This document shows, in pieces, positions 46,443 to 55,946 of a stretch of 64,000 nucleotides of DNA. The stretch lies in assembly GCA_963746735.1 (NCBI GenBank), contig CAVVCO010000016.1, positions 1 to 64,000 on the forward strand. Direction: 5' to 3'. Origin of the DNA: CAVSWT01 sp963746735 (GTDB lineage: Bacteria > Bacteroidota > Ignavibacteria > Ignavibacteriales > Ignavibacteriaceae). The position numbers and the translations under genes are program-made. A model generated the notes under the pieces. The model ran no database searches. It saw only the letters and a list, made by a program, of their open reading frames with translations, and was not told the DNA's origin. The stretch's first letter is position 1, and each line of letters opens with the position of its first letter.

Positions 46443-47408
46443 ATGGGTCAAGATAACTTAGCGAAAAAAAAAGTGGACTTATCTATTATAATTATAAATT
46501 ATAATTTGACTTTGGAAATTGAAAACTGTCTTAACAGTCTTCTTGACAAATTTGATTCAAAATATGAATTAAATTATGAAATAATAATTGTAGACAATAA
46601 TTCTACAGAAAATAATTTATCTGAACTAGAAAATAAGTTCAATGATACTAATATTCATTTTTACTATTTGAAAGAAAATTTAGGGTTTGGAATGGGTTGT
46701 AATTTTGGCAATTCAAAAGCATCAGGGAAATACATCTGTTTTTTAAATCCTGATACTATCATTGTAGAGCAAATTTTTAGCCCAATTATTAAACTATTCG
46801 AAAATGATAAATCAATAGGAATTGTTGGTCCTCAACAACAAATTAGACCACCATTTTTTGATTTTTCTGCAGGTTTTTATCCTAATATTATATATGAGTT
46901 TTTCAATTTGTTCGGTGTTGGAGTATTTTTAGAAGGATTGATCCTAACTGTTTTAAAAAAAATTAAAGCTAAGGAAAAGATTAATGTAGATTGGATACTA
47001 GGAGCTGCATTATTTATTAGGTCAGATTTATTTAATCAAATTAATGGATTTGATAAAGATTATTTCATGTTTTTTGAGGAAGTAGATCTATGTAAAAGAG
47101 TTTCAAAAAAGGGATTTAAAATTATTTATTTTCCAAAATTAAAAATTCACCACATTGGCAGTGTGTCTGGGAAAAAAGATTATAAATTGTACACGATAAG
47201 GACTTATTCAAGTAAAAATCTTTACATATCAAAGCATTATCGATTTTTAAATAAATATTTAATGAAATTTTTCCTGGTTGCTCAATTATTTTCACAAATT
47301 GTAATTTGGACTTTTTTGTTTCCTAAAAATAATATTAAATCAAGACAAAAATTGTCTGCCTTTTTATATCTACTAAAACACAGAATGAATTATGAACATT
47401 GGAATTGA
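46443..47408 (+). CDS. GT2 glycosyltransferase (rhamnosyltransferase-like)
   Basis: A 321-aa GT-A fold enzyme. 'LSIIIINYNLTLEIENCLNS', 'EIIIVDNNSTEN', 'NLGFGMGCNFGNSKASG', 'YICFLNPDTIIVE' (the DxD-like site) and 'ILGAALFIRSDLFNQINGFD', 'EEVDLCKRVSKKGFK' are the order seen in rhamnosyltransferase-type GT2 proteins. A C-terminal helix may hold it to the membrane. It overlaps the next glycosyltransferase gene by 17 bp. The sugar donor is inferred only from family resemblance. Confidence 0.9.
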   Translation: MGQDNLAKKKVDLSIIIINYNLTLEIENCLNSLLDKFDSKYELNYEIIIVDNNSTENNLSELENKFNDTNIHFYYLKENLGFGMGCNFGNSKASGKYICFLNPDTIIVEQIFSPIIKLFENDKSIGIVGPQQQIRPPFFDFSAGFYPNIIYEFFNLFGVGVFLEGLILTVLKKIKAKEKINVDWILGAALFIRSDLFNQINGFDKDYFMFFEEVDLCKRVSKKGFKIIYFPKLKIHHIGSVSGKKDYKLYTIRTYSSKNLYISKHYRFLNKYLMKFFLVAQLFSQIVIWTFLFPKNNIKSRQKLSAFLYLLKHRMNYEHWN

Positions 47409-48504
47409 CGCTAGACTTCTGGAAAGAAGAATAACTGGTATTGGCAGAGCATTAACTATGCTATTAACGGAGGTAGAAAAATTTGATAAAATAAATAAAT
47501 ATTTTCTTTTCACTTACGAAAATTTAGAATTTAATAAGTGGAGTTTCTTTAAAAATATTCCAACTATAAAGTCTATTGGTCCTCAAAAATTATTCGCTCC
47601 ATTGTGGATCAACCTTATATTGCCACACTATATCAAAAAAAATGATATTCACCTTTTTTTTTCCGTAAATCAAATGATCCCTTTACGTAAGATAAAAAAC
47701 GTAAAATACGTTTTTATGCTTCATGATGTTATTTATAAAGTGAATAGATCTTTTCATCCATTTATATATAGGAAATACTTACAATTTTTCACTTACTTTT
47801 CAATAAAAAAAAGCGATTTGATAATAACTGTTTCCGAGTATTCCAAACAAGATATCTTAAAATATTATAAAGTTGAAGAAAGTAAAATAAAGGTGATCTA
47901 TCTAGCTGCAGATAAAACGTTTTGTAAATTAGACATTTCGCAAAATGAGAAAATTGAATTTAAGAAATCTTTAGGATTGCCTAAGAATATTGTGTTCTAT
48001 CTTGGAATGATTGAAAATAGAAAAAATATTAAATGTATTCTTAATATTGCAGCTGAATTAAGTAATAAAAAAGAAATAAAATTTTTACTGGTTGGAAAAA
48101 TCGGTTATGGTGGTAAAAAGTTATTGAAAGAAATTGTAAAGAGAGAAAATATTATTTATTTAAACCATGTTGACGACCTTCTTCTAAAAAAAATATTTGC
48201 TGTCTCATCTCTTTTCCTTTTTCCTTCATATTATGAAGGATTCGGATTTCCTCCTTTAGAAGCAATGCAAAGTGGTTTACCTGTAGTGGCTTCCAAAAAT
48301 TCTTCATTATTAGAAATTATAGGATCCGGTGGGCTATTACATGAAGCCGACGATTATAAATCTTTTTCTAAAGATATAATTAATTTATTGCAAAATGAAG
48401 ATAAATATTCTGAAATGAGAGAAATGGGATATATCCAGTCTAAGAAGTTTAATATTGAAAATACGGTTAGACAATTTGTTTATGCATTTAATTCATTTCA
48501 ATGA
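47392..48504 (+). CDS. GT4 glycosyltransferase
   Basis: A 370-aa GT-B fold enzyme. 'MNIGIDARLLERRITGIGRA' is the usual start of mannosyltransferase-like GT4 proteins. 'VFMLHDVIYKVNRSFHPFIY', 'SDLIITVSEYSKQDILKYY' and 'VIYLAADKTF' follow in the N-terminal half. The donor site in the C-terminal half is 'FYLGMIENRKNIKCIL' and 'LFPSYYEGFGFPPLEAMQSG' (the E-x7-E motif). The donor could be GDP-mannose or UDP-sugar. A 410-bp gap with a glycosyltransferase relic follows. Confidence 0.9.
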   Translation: MNIGIDARLLERRITGIGRALTMLLTEVEKFDKINKYFLFTYENLEFNKWSFFKNIPTIKSIGPQKLFAPLWINLILPHYIKKNDIHLFFSVNQMIPLRKIKNVKYVFMLHDVIYKVNRSFHPFIYRKYLQFFTYFSIKKSDLIITVSEYSKQDILKYYKVEESKIKVIYLAADKTFCKLDISQNEKIEFKKSLGLPKNIVFYLGMIENRKNIKCILNIAAELSNKKEIKFLLVGKIGYGGKKLLKEIVKRENIIYLNHVDDLLLKKIFAVSSLFLFPSYYEGFGFPPLEAMQSGLPVVASKNSSLLEIIGSGGLLHEADDYKSFSKDIINLLQNEDKYSEMREMGYIQSKKFNIENTVRQFVYAFNSFQ

Positions 48505-48663
48505 ATGCTTATTTAGAATTTTATGATCCAGCTGCTCATATTTTATAAGATAGAAGAATAAATATCTTAAATTAGATGATTAAAACTTAAAATATTAATT
48601 TTCAGAAGTTTTTGATTGGTACTAGAGATAAATGTTTCAATTCTAGTTATAAGTTGGAGGATG
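48505..48663. other. Left part of the gap, nothing recognised
   Basis: AT-rich sequence between the GT4 gene and a decayed GT2 gene. No hairpin terminator or coding frame was seen. Confidence 0.4.
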
Positions 48664-48901
48664 AAAGAACTTCTCAATTAATGCCTTCAAACCATTAATT
48701 TGTTTGCTAAAGAATTACTTTAGGTATTATTGTAGTTGAAATAAATTTCACAAAAGTGGTTCTTATAAAAAAAATTAAGGTATTGTTTCAGCGAGAAATT
48801 AGGGGTTGAAAGTAGCAAATGGGAAATATATTGTAATATTAGATGCTGATGTAGAGTTAGCCGAAAACTCAGTCTTCAAAATTTTTTATTTATGGATGTA
48901 A
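48664..48901 (+). pseudogene. Relic of a GT2 glycosyltransferase gene
   Basis: The frame 48782-48901 reads 'IVSARN', a TAG stop, then 'GLKVANGKYIVILDADVELA' and 'ENSVFKIF'. This is the middle of a GT2 domain, with the SARN-x-GL segment and the DAD metal site, but the stop interrupts it. Upstream, pieces in other frames can be read as degenerate 'VVDNNSTDGSYKKI'-like text near 48733-48775. Both ends of a normal gene are missing, so this is a real remnant rather than one sequencing slip. It sits between two intact glycosyltransferase genes and probably marks an older sugar-transfer step of the cluster. Confidence 0.65.
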
Positions 48902-48915
48902 AATAAATTCTTCTA

Positions 48916-50079
48916 ATGAACGCTTTATTTAAGATACTTTTTACTGTTTTTACAATAATTTTAATTTACTCATATTTTATTTACCCTTTGGTTATAAAAT
49001 TTTTATCAATATTCTTTAAAGAAAAATATTTTGATAATGAATTTTATCCCTCAATTTCAATTCTTATCTCAGCTTATAATGAAGAAAAGGTTATTGAAAA
49101 AAGAGTTAAAAATATTGAAAATCTAAATTATGATTTTAATAGGATTGAAGTCTTAGTTGGTTCTGATAGTTCAACAGATGGAACAAATGAAATATTAATA
49201 TCCTTAAAAAATAAATATCCATGGCTTTCGATTTATTTGTATCCTACAAGACGTGGTAAAGTTTCTGTATTAAATGATTTAGTAGAAGAAGCTAAAAATG
49301 ATATAATTGTTTTTTCAGATGCAAACTCTATATTTGAAAATAATTCTGTTAAATTATTAGTGAATCATTTTACAGATGAGAAGATAGGCGGAGTATGTGG
49401 AAGACTTATTTTATTGAATAATGAAGAAACTGGAAATTTTGTTAAACAAGAAAAAAATTATTGGGATTATGAAACTTTCATAAAAAAATCGGAAGGCAGA
49501 TGTGGAATTCTGATCGGTTCAAACGGGGCAATATATGCAATTAGGAAAAGACTATTTAAAAATCTACCAACTTTAAAAGCAATCACAGATGATTTATACA
49601 TAACACTCTTAGTATTGAAAGAGAAATACAAATTTGCTTATGAAAGTAGTGCAATTGCTTATGAAGAAACCGGGAAAAACGTAGTTGATGAATTTAGAAG
49701 AAAAACTAGATTTTCAGCTACTAATTTTCAAACATTAATTTATTTCAAAAATCTTCTTTTTTCAAAAAATATTCTACTTTCTTTTGCCTTTTGGTCTCAT
49801 AAAATTTTACGATGGTTCACTCCTATAATTCTGATATTGATATTTATATTTAATATATTTCTTTTTAATTATTCAAATTATTATGAGATACTTTTTTATG
49901 TTCAATTAATATTTTATATCCTTTGTATTTGCGGTTATTTATTTTATAAGCTTGAGTTCAATTTAAAAATTTTTAACCTCCCTTTTTATTTTGCTATGAC
50001 AAACGTAGCAATTCTAATTGGATTATTTAAATTTATTTTTAATAAACACGAAGCTTTTTGGCAATCCACTCCTAGATAA
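48916..50079 (+). CDS. GT2 glycosyltransferase with C-terminal membrane helices
   Basis: A 387-aa processive-type GT2 enzyme. One N-terminal helix ('ILFTVFTIILIYSYFIYPLV') is followed by 'ISILISAYNEEKVIEKRVKN', 'VLVGSDSSTDGTNEILISLK', 'DIIVFSDANSIFENNSVKLL' (DxN/DxD site), 'GVCGRLILLNNEETGNF', 'GSNGAIYAIRKRLF' and 'ITDDLYITLLVLKEKYKFAY' (acceptor-site Asp pair), then 'DEFRRKTRFSATNFQTL' in place of the QxxRW motif. Three C-terminal helices end the protein. The layout is that of cellulose-synthase-like and hyaluronan-synthase-like enzymes acting at the inner membrane. The next gene starts 1 bp after its stop. Confidence 0.9.
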   Translation: MNALFKILFTVFTIILIYSYFIYPLVIKFLSIFFKEKYFDNEFYPSISILISAYNEEKVIEKRVKNIENLNYDFNRIEVLVGSDSSTDGTNEILISLKNKYPWLSIYLYPTRRGKVSVLNDLVEEAKNDIIVFSDANSIFENNSVKLLVNHFTDEKIGGVCGRLILLNNEETGNFVKQEKNYWDYETFIKKSEGRCGILIGSNGAIYAIRKRLFKNLPTLKAITDDLYITLLVLKEKYKFAYESSAIAYEETGKNVVDEFRRKTRFSATNFQTLIYFKNLLFSKNILLSFAFWSHKILRWFTPIILILIFIFNIFLFNYSNYYEILFYVQLIFYILCICGYLFYKLEFNLKIFNLPFYFAMTNVAILIGLFKFIFNKHEAFWQSTPR

Positions 50080-50080
50080 C

Positions 50081-51485
50081 ATGAACAAATCCTCCGAAAA
50101 AATATTAATCATTTCCGTTGATTTCCTAACCATCAACCTTGCATTGATTGTTTTTTTCTATTTACGAATCCAAACCGGTTGGTTCCAAATTATTATCAAC
50201 CCCGGAATTATATCCGGCAATGGCTGCAACTTATTTCTTTTGGTTGCTTATTTTTACTTTCGTTGGAATGTATCGAACCTGGTTTGCTGCTTCTCGCTTT
50301 GATGAAATATCTACTCTATTCAAAGCAACTTTTGTAGGAATTTTTATTTTGTTCTTTATCATTTTTATTTCTGATTATATCGAGGGTGTTGCATCTTCGA
50401 ATAGAATTTTAATTTTTTTGTATTGGGCTTTGCTCCTTTTATTTGTAGGAACGGGAAGAATATTCATTCGCAGCTTTCAAAGAAAACTCCTTATAAATGG
50501 TATCGGCAGAAAAAATGCTTTAATTGTCGGATTCAATCCAAAAGCATTTGATGTCTTTAACCAAATTAAACGGTACAAAGCATTAGGCTTAGATGTTAAG
50601 GGTTTTATAACCGCTGACGAACAAAATTTAAATAAAAATTATGAGAACATTCCTGTTATTGGTACAATTCATAAAATTGATGAACTTCAATTACAGTATG
50701 ATCCAAGAGAAATCATTATTGCTTTGGAAAAAGGAAATGAAGATGTTGTCATGGAACTGGTAGCGAAATGCGATACGAAAAAATCCGGGCTAAAAATTGT
50801 CCCGGATCTATATGAAATTTTAAGCGGACAAGCCCGCACTTCTCAAATTTATGGATTCCCATTAATTGATATTGTTCCAGAACTAATGCCTGAATGGGAA
50901 AAAAAATTAAAGAGGATTTTAGATTTAGTTGTTTCAACTTTGATTTTATTGGTTTCTTTGCCGGTTTGTATGTTAGCCGCAATTGCTATTAAGCTTGAGG
51001 ACAAAGGCCCAATATTTTTTACGCAGGAACGCTGCGGCATGAATGGCGAGTTATTTAAGATTGTTAAATTTCGTTCAATGAGAGTAGATGCTGAAAAATT
51101 AACAGGCCCGGTTTGGTCACAGAAAGATGATCCTCGAATTACAAAAGCTGGTGCTTTTATTCGTAAAGTACGAATTGATGAAATACCGCAAATGTACAAT
51201 GTATTTAAAGGTGAAATGAGCATTGTTGGCCCACGCCCGGAAAGACCATTTTTTGTAGAAAAATTATCTGAAGAAATTCCTTATTATAAAAGAAGATTAA
51301 AAGTTCGGCCTGGTATTACTGGTTGGGCGCAAATAAAACATAAATACGATGAAACAATAGATGATGTAAAAATTAAGCTTCGCTATGACCTTTTCTATAT
51401 TGAAAACATGTCAATAAGAATGGACTTCAAAATAATATTCAGAACTGTTTTTGTAGTATTATTTGGGAAAGGCCATTACGAATAA
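50081..51485 (+). CDS. Exopolysaccharide polyprenyl-phosphate sugar-1-P transferase (one frameshift)
   Basis: A WbaP/WcaJ-type priming enzyme that puts the first sugar phosphate on undecaprenyl phosphate. The true start is ATG 50081 ('MNKSSEKILIISVDFLTINL'). A single-base break near 50186-50196 shifts the frame; from there the protein reads 'STPELYPAMAATYFFWLLIF' to the end, and internal ATG 50148 would give a shortened form. Four N-terminal helices and a CoA_binding_3-like domain ('KNALIVGFNPKAFDVFNQIK') precede the catalytic bacterial sugar transferase domain: 'KRILDLVVSTLILLVSLPVC', 'GPIFFTQERCGMNGELFKIV', 'KFRSMRVDAE', 'IRKVRIDEIPQMYNVFKGEM', 'SIVGPRPERP' and 'RPGITGWAQI'. All catalytic motifs are intact. 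It starts synthesis of the repeat unit handled by the genes upstream. Confidence 0.92.
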
Positions 51486-51559
51486 ATTACTTGATTTCTC
51501 AAAGATTAATCCTATTTTTAATTTTTCAATTTTTATAAATTATTGCTACTTAAGGTTTA

Positions 51560-52279
51560 ATGGATAAAAAATCTTTAATTATAATCCCAACGTTTAATGA
51601 ATTAGAGAATGTAAAGAAATTAATTCCGGATATATTAAGCCGTTATGACAATGTTGATATATTAATTGTTGATGATAATTCTTTAGACGGCACAGCCGAT
51701 TTTGTAATTGAATTTGGAAATTCAAATGACAATGTGAAAATCTTGAAACGTCAAAAAAAATTAGGATTGGGAACTGCTTATGTTGCTGGTTTTAAATACG
51801 CTCTGCAGCATAATTATGATTTGATTTTTCAAATGGATGCTGACTATTCTCATGATCCAAAAGAAATTCAAAATTTTTTAAGGACGATTGAATCATATGA
51901 TCTTGTGTTAGGAAGCAGATATTTAACTGGAGTTAATGTTGTGAATTGGCCAATGAGAAGATTACTTCTAAGCTATTTTGCTAATTTGTACACTCAAATA
52001 ATAACAGGCCTTCCGGTTAAAGATACGACAGGCGGTTATAAATGTTTTAGAAGAGAAGTACTTGAAAAAATTAATTTTGATAAAATTAAATCGAACGGAT
52101 ATGCATTTCAAATTGAAATGACATTCAAAGCCTGGAAAAAAGGTTTTAGAATAGGAGAAATCCCGATCATATTTATTGATAGAACTTCCGGTACTTCAAA
52201 AATGTCGAAGAAAATTGTACGTGAAGCAGTTACAATGGTTTGGAAATTAAGAGTTAGAAGCATTTTGGGGCTGCTTTAG
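51560..52279 (+). CDS. Polyprenol-phosphate mannosyltransferase-like GT2
   Basis: A 239-aa dolichol/polyprenol-phosphate mannose synthase-like enzyme. Marks: 'SLIIIPTFNELENVKKLIPD', 'VDILIVDDNSLDGTADFVIE', 'KKLGLGTAYVAGFKYAL', 'DLIFQMDADYSHDPKEIQNF' (DAD), 'LVLGSRYLTGVNVVNWPMRR' and 'DTTGGYKCFRREVLEKI', 'GYAFQIEMTFKAWKKGFRIG', 'IPIIFIDRTSGTSKMSKKIV'. The short length without membrane helices fits the soluble class I enzyme. It would make a lipid-linked sugar used by membrane glycosyltransferases, for example in protein glycosylation of T9SS cargo (inference). Confidence 0.93.
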   Translation: MDKKSLIIIPTFNELENVKKLIPDILSRYDNVDILIVDDNSLDGTADFVIEFGNSNDNVKILKRQKKLGLGTAYVAGFKYALQHNYDLIFQMDADYSHDPKEIQNFLRTIESYDLVLGSRYLTGVNVVNWPMRRLLLSYFANLYTQIITGLPVKDTTGGYKCFRREVLEKINFDKIKSNGYAFQIEMTFKAWKKGFRIGEIPIIFIDRTSGTSKMSKKIVREAVTMVWKLRVRSILGLL

Positions 52280-52371
52280 TTAAGTTAAAAGTGAAATGTC
52301 AAAAGTCAAAATAAATATATTTGAAATTGGCTTTTGAAATTTGAATTTTAAAATAAGTTAAACTAATCAAA

Positions 52372-54354
52372 TTGAACCTCTCCATAATCATAGTTAACTA
52401 CAACGTAAAAGAATTTTTACAAAATCTTATCCATTCTATCTACAAAGCTGCTCAAAACATTTCTTATGAAATTATTATCGTTGATAATGCTTCTGATGAC
52501 GGCAGTGTAGATTTTATTAAAGAAAAGTTTCCTGATGTTAAATTAATTGCGAATCAAAAAAATTTAGGATTTAGTAAAGCTAATAATATTGGCTTATCTC
52601 AATCGAAAGGCGAGTATCTTCTTTTATTAAATCCGGATACAATTGTAAGGGAAGATACATTTGAAAAAATGATTTCGTTTTTCAAGGAAAACCCTGATGC
52701 CGGACTTGCTGGCTGTAAAATTTTAAACCCGGATGGAACTTTTCAACTAGCATGCAGAAGAAGCTTTCCAGGGCCATGGACATCATTTTGCAAGGTAACC
52801 GGGTTAAGTAATTTATTTCCCAACAGCAGATTATTTGCTCGTTACAATCTTACTTATCTAGATGAAAATAAAACATATGAAGTTGATGCAATATCAGGTT
52901 CATTCATGATGTTTCCAAGAAAAATTTATGAAGAAATTGGCGGGCTTGATGAGCAATTCTTTATGTATGGGGAGGATCTTGATTTTTGTTACCGGGTGCA
53001 AAAACATAATAAAAAAGTTTACTATTATGATGAGACTCAAATAATTCACTATAAAGGAGAGAGCACAAAAAGAAGCAGTTTGGATGAAACAAAAATATTT
53101 TACAATGCAATGCATCTTTTTGTGAAAAAACATTTATCAAGTTCATTTTTAGTTGAAATAATTCTTAGGATTGCAATTGGATTACGTGAATCGATTGCTT
53201 TTGTGGGAAGAAGGAAATTAATTCTTCTATCAATAGTAATTGATTTTTTAATGTTTGATTTTTCAATTTATCTGGCAGAAAATTTTTACAAGCAGTATAC
53301 GACATGGTTAGGATTTAATGAAAACCACTTGCTATTTATTTTTATATTTCCCGCGTTCCTTCATATAATAATTTCAAGTATTATGAAAGTTTACCGCAGA
53401 GATTCTCTTTCTGTGCTTAGAACTTTTGGTGCATTAATAATAAGCTTCTTTCTAATTTCTTCAGCAACTTTTTTCTTTAAGCAATTTGCTTACAGCCGTG
53501 CAGTTGTAATTATTACTTTCATCTTAGCTTTTGTCATTTTAGCATTATGGCGAATTGTTTTAAAGTTATTTTTTAAAATAGGTGTCGATAAATATTCAAC
53601 TGTAAATAAAAGAGCTTTAATTGTTGGAGTAAATAAACCGGCAGTTCAAATTGCAACAAAGCTTAAAGCTAAAGCACAAGATTTTCATAATGTAATTGGT
53701 TTAATTGGATTTTCTCACAAAGAAGTCGGGAATAAGATTGAAGACATTGAAATTGTCGGCAGCATTGAAAGTATAAAAAAAATAATTACAGAAAAGAAAA
53801 TAAATGAAGTGATTTTTTCTTCAGAAGAACTGACATACAATGAAATGATGAAGATCGTTTCATCTTGTCAGGACGAAAATGTTGAATTTAAACTAATTGG
53901 GAACAATCTTGATTTTCTGGTTGGAAAATCATCTGTATCAATTCTTGAAGATATTCCTCTTTTTGAAATTAATTATAACATTTCAAACCCGGTTCTTCGT
54001 TTCATCAAATCAATATTTGATTATTCGTTAGCTTTTATTGTTTTGTTTTTGATCTATCCTTTCATATATTTATTCGTTAAAGTAACCAACAAGAATACTG
54101 ATTTCAGGAAATTGATTCTAAATGTACCCAAAATTTTTACTGGAAGAATGAGTTTTATAGGCCCTAAGAATGTAACAAAAAACGGAAATCTTTTTCTTGG
54201 CAAGCAGGGTTTAACAGGCTTTTGGTATCTTGAAAATTCAAATGAAGATGAAACAGAAAAGTTAGATATATATTATGCTAAAAATCAGAACATCTGGCTG
54301 GACTTGGAAATATTGGGAAAAACACTAAATAAAATGTGGAGCACACGATCATAA
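52372..54354 (+). CDS. Fusion of GT2 domain with degenerate sugar-transferase domain
   Basis: A 660-aa fusion; the start is a TTG at 52372 ('LNLSIIIVNYNVKEFLQNLI'). Residues 1-about 285 are an intact rhamnosyltransferase-type GT2: 'EIIIVDNASDDGSVDFIKEK', 'NLGFSKANNIGLSQSKGEYL', 'LLNPDTIVRE', 'AISGSFMMFPRKIYEEIGGL', 'YGEDLDFCYRVQKHNKKVYY'. Then come about four membrane helices (290-400) and a CoA_binding_3-like Rossmann domain ('NKRALIVGVNKPAVQIATKL'). The end (about 540-660) resembles a bacterial sugar transferase ('NPVLRFIKSIFDYSLAFIVL', 'TGRMSFIGPKNV', 'GKQGLTGFWYLENSNEDETE') but lacks the 'KFRSM' and 'IDELPQ' catalytic motifs. The second half is probably a membrane anchor or scaffold. Its stop overlaps the accA start region by one base. 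Confidence 0.88.
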   Translation: MNLSIIIVNYNVKEFLQNLIHSIYKAAQNISYEIIIVDNASDDGSVDFIKEKFPDVKLIANQKNLGFSKANNIGLSQSKGEYLLLLNPDTIVREDTFEKMISFFKENPDAGLAGCKILNPDGTFQLACRRSFPGPWTSFCKVTGLSNLFPNSRLFARYNLTYLDENKTYEVDAISGSFMMFPRKIYEEIGGLDEQFFMYGEDLDFCYRVQKHNKKVYYYDETQIIHYKGESTKRSSLDETKIFYNAMHLFVKKHLSSSFLVEIILRIAIGLRESIAFVGRRKLILLSIVIDFLMFDFSIYLAENFYKQYTTWLGFNENHLLFIFIFPAFLHIIISSIMKVYRRDSLSVLRTFGALIISFFLISSATFFFKQFAYSRAVVIITFILAFVILALWRIVLKLFFKIGVDKYSTVNKRALIVGVNKPAVQIATKLKAKAQDFHNVIGLIGFSHKEVGNKIEDIEIVGSIESIKKIITEKKINEVIFSSEELTYNEMMKIVSSCQDENVEFKLIGNNLDFLVGKSSVSILEDIPLFEINYNISNPVLRFIKSIFDYSLAFIVLFLIYPFIYLFVKVTNKNTDFRKLILNVPKIFTGRMSFIGPKNVTKNGNLFLGKQGLTGFWYLENSNEDETEKLDIYYAKNQNIWLDLEILGKTLNKMWSTRS

Positions 54355-55306
54355 ATGGCAAATACTATATTAGATTTTGAAAAACCAATCGTCGAGCTTG
54401 AAGCAAAGCTTGAAGAGATGAAAAAATATTCAGGAAGTTTAGACATAGAAAAAGAAATAATTAAAATAGAAGATAAAGTTAGACAGCTTAAGGAAGATCT
54501 TTATAAAGATCTCACCAGGTGGCAGCGTGTTCAACTTGCAAGGCATGCTGATAGGCCATACACACTCGATTATATTTATAATATGACTGATAATTTTATT
54601 GAGCTTCATGGTGATAGATTATTCAAAGATGATAAAGCTATTGTCGGCGGTTTTGCTTTAATTGATGAATACAAAGTAATGATTAGTTGGACATCAAAAA
54701 GGGCGAGACACAAAATCAAATCTTTACAGAAATTTTGGAATGCCTAATCCTGAAGGTTACCGTAAAGCTTTAAGATTAATGAAGCTGGCGGAAAAATTTA
54801 ATAAGCCGGTTATTACAATGATTGACACCCCCGGTGCTTATCCTGGACTTGAAGCGGAAGAGCGTGGACAAGCAGAAGCAATTGCAAGAAATTTATTTGA
54901 AATGAGCAAGCTAAAGGTTCCAATCATTGTTGTAATTATTGGTGAAGGTGCCAGCGGCGGTGCATTAGGAATTGGGGTTGGAGATAGAATTTTAATGCTG
55001 GAAAATTGCTGGTACTCTGTTATAAGTCCTGAATCATGTTCAAGTATTTTATGGAGAAGCTGGGATTATAAAGAACAAGCAGCAGAAGCATTAAAACTTA
55101 CCGCGCCTGATCTTCTTGAACAAAAATTAATTGATAGAATAGTTCCCGAACCAATGGGCGGTGCTCATAAAGATCACAAAAAAGCTGCATCAAATTTAAA
55201 AGAAGTTTTAAAAGAAGAAATTGAAAAGCTGATTAAAATTAAACCAGAAAAATTAGTTGAAAGCAGATTAGAAAAATTCGGCAGCATGGGCGAATTTAAC
55301 GAATAA
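54355..55306 (+). CDS. accA: Acetyl-CoA carboxylase carboxyltransferase subunit alpha (one frameshift)
   Basis: The alpha subunit of the carboxyltransferase that makes malonyl-CoA for fatty acids. From ATG 54355: 'LDFEKPIVELEAKLEEMKKY', 'ARHADRPYTLDYIYNMTDNF', 'ELHGDRLFKDDKAIVGGFAL'. The frame then breaks. Removing the G at 54686 gives 'DEYKVMIIGHQKGRDTKS', then 'NLYRNFGMPNPEGYRKALRL', exactly the family text. The rest reads 'PVITMIDTPGAYPGLEAEER', 'GEGASGGALGIGVGDRILML', 'YSVISPESCSSILWRSWD' and 'IVPEPMGGAHKDHKKAASNL'. Whole length would be about 317 aa, normal for AccA. The gene is essential in most bacteria, and the only defect is one extra base, so a sequence error is likely. It starts right after the GT fusion gene. 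Confidence 0.95.
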
Positions 55307-55352
55307 TATCTTTTATTAAGTAAAGTTATTTTCATTAAAATTTAGAGGGGTC

Positions 55353-55859
55353 ATGATGGGAAAAATTTTATTAATCGCTTTTGTTATTTTATTATCTTCA
55401 AATTCATTTCCTCAATATAAAAATTATCAAGAAAATATAAACAGTTGCTATTCTTATCAACGCTCAGATTTTACGGCAATATCTGATTCAGTAAATGAGA
55501 TTAATGAAAAATCTCCATTCCTTGCTTTTATTTTATCTTACATTTTCCCGGGAGTAGGTCAATTTTATAACGGTGAAATTGTAAAAGGCCTATTGTTTAT
55601 GGGCGGTATTACAACTGGAGTTGGTATTGCAGTTTTAGGAGTGGGAGATTCTGAACACGAATCTACAGTTAATAAACCTCTGGTTTATACAGGTTTTGCA
55701 ATAGCTGCAATTGTTGAGATATGGCAGCTTATAGATGCACCGGTTTCTGCTTCGAGAATTAATCGTGAGCGTAGAATGAAGATTGGGAATTACTCGATTG
55801 AATTAAATCCTTCATTTGCAAACAAATCTTTAAATACTTCAATAAAGATTTATTTCTGA
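55353..55859 (+). CDS. Small exported membrane protein (TM2/DUF5683-like)
   Basis: A 168-aa protein with a signal peptide ('ILLIAFVILLSSNSFPQ'). The middle, 'FLAFILSYIFPGVGQFYNGE' then 'IVKGLLFMGGITTGVGIAVL', resembles the TM2/DUF5683 fold that contains a 'PGxGQxYNGE' turn. A second hydrophobic helix follows ('LVYTGFAIAAIVEIWQLIDA'), then a basic end. Start: ATG ATG at 55353/55356, both behind GAGGGG (55345-55350). The function of the family is unknown. It lies alone between accA and the thioesterase gene. Confidence 0.78.
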   Translation: MMGKILLIAFVILLSSNSFPQYKNYQENINSCYSYQRSDFTAISDSVNEINEKSPFLAFILSYIFPGVGQFYNGEIVKGLLFMGGITTGVGIAVLGVGDSEHESTVNKPLVYTGFAIAAIVEIWQLIDAPVSASRINRERRMKIGNYSIELNPSFANKSLNTSIKIYF

Positions 55860-55946
55860 TAATCAAATTGAACAAAATTACTATTTGAAGTATTAATTAT
55901 TCTTGTCACTTTTTAATAAATTGTGCCAACAATTTTATTATTTATT

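Noticed and set aside
50148..51485. Separate sugar-transferase gene starting at the internal ATG 50148
   Set aside because: This would cut off the first helix of the family; the frame from 50081 supplies it, so a single-base break is the better reading.
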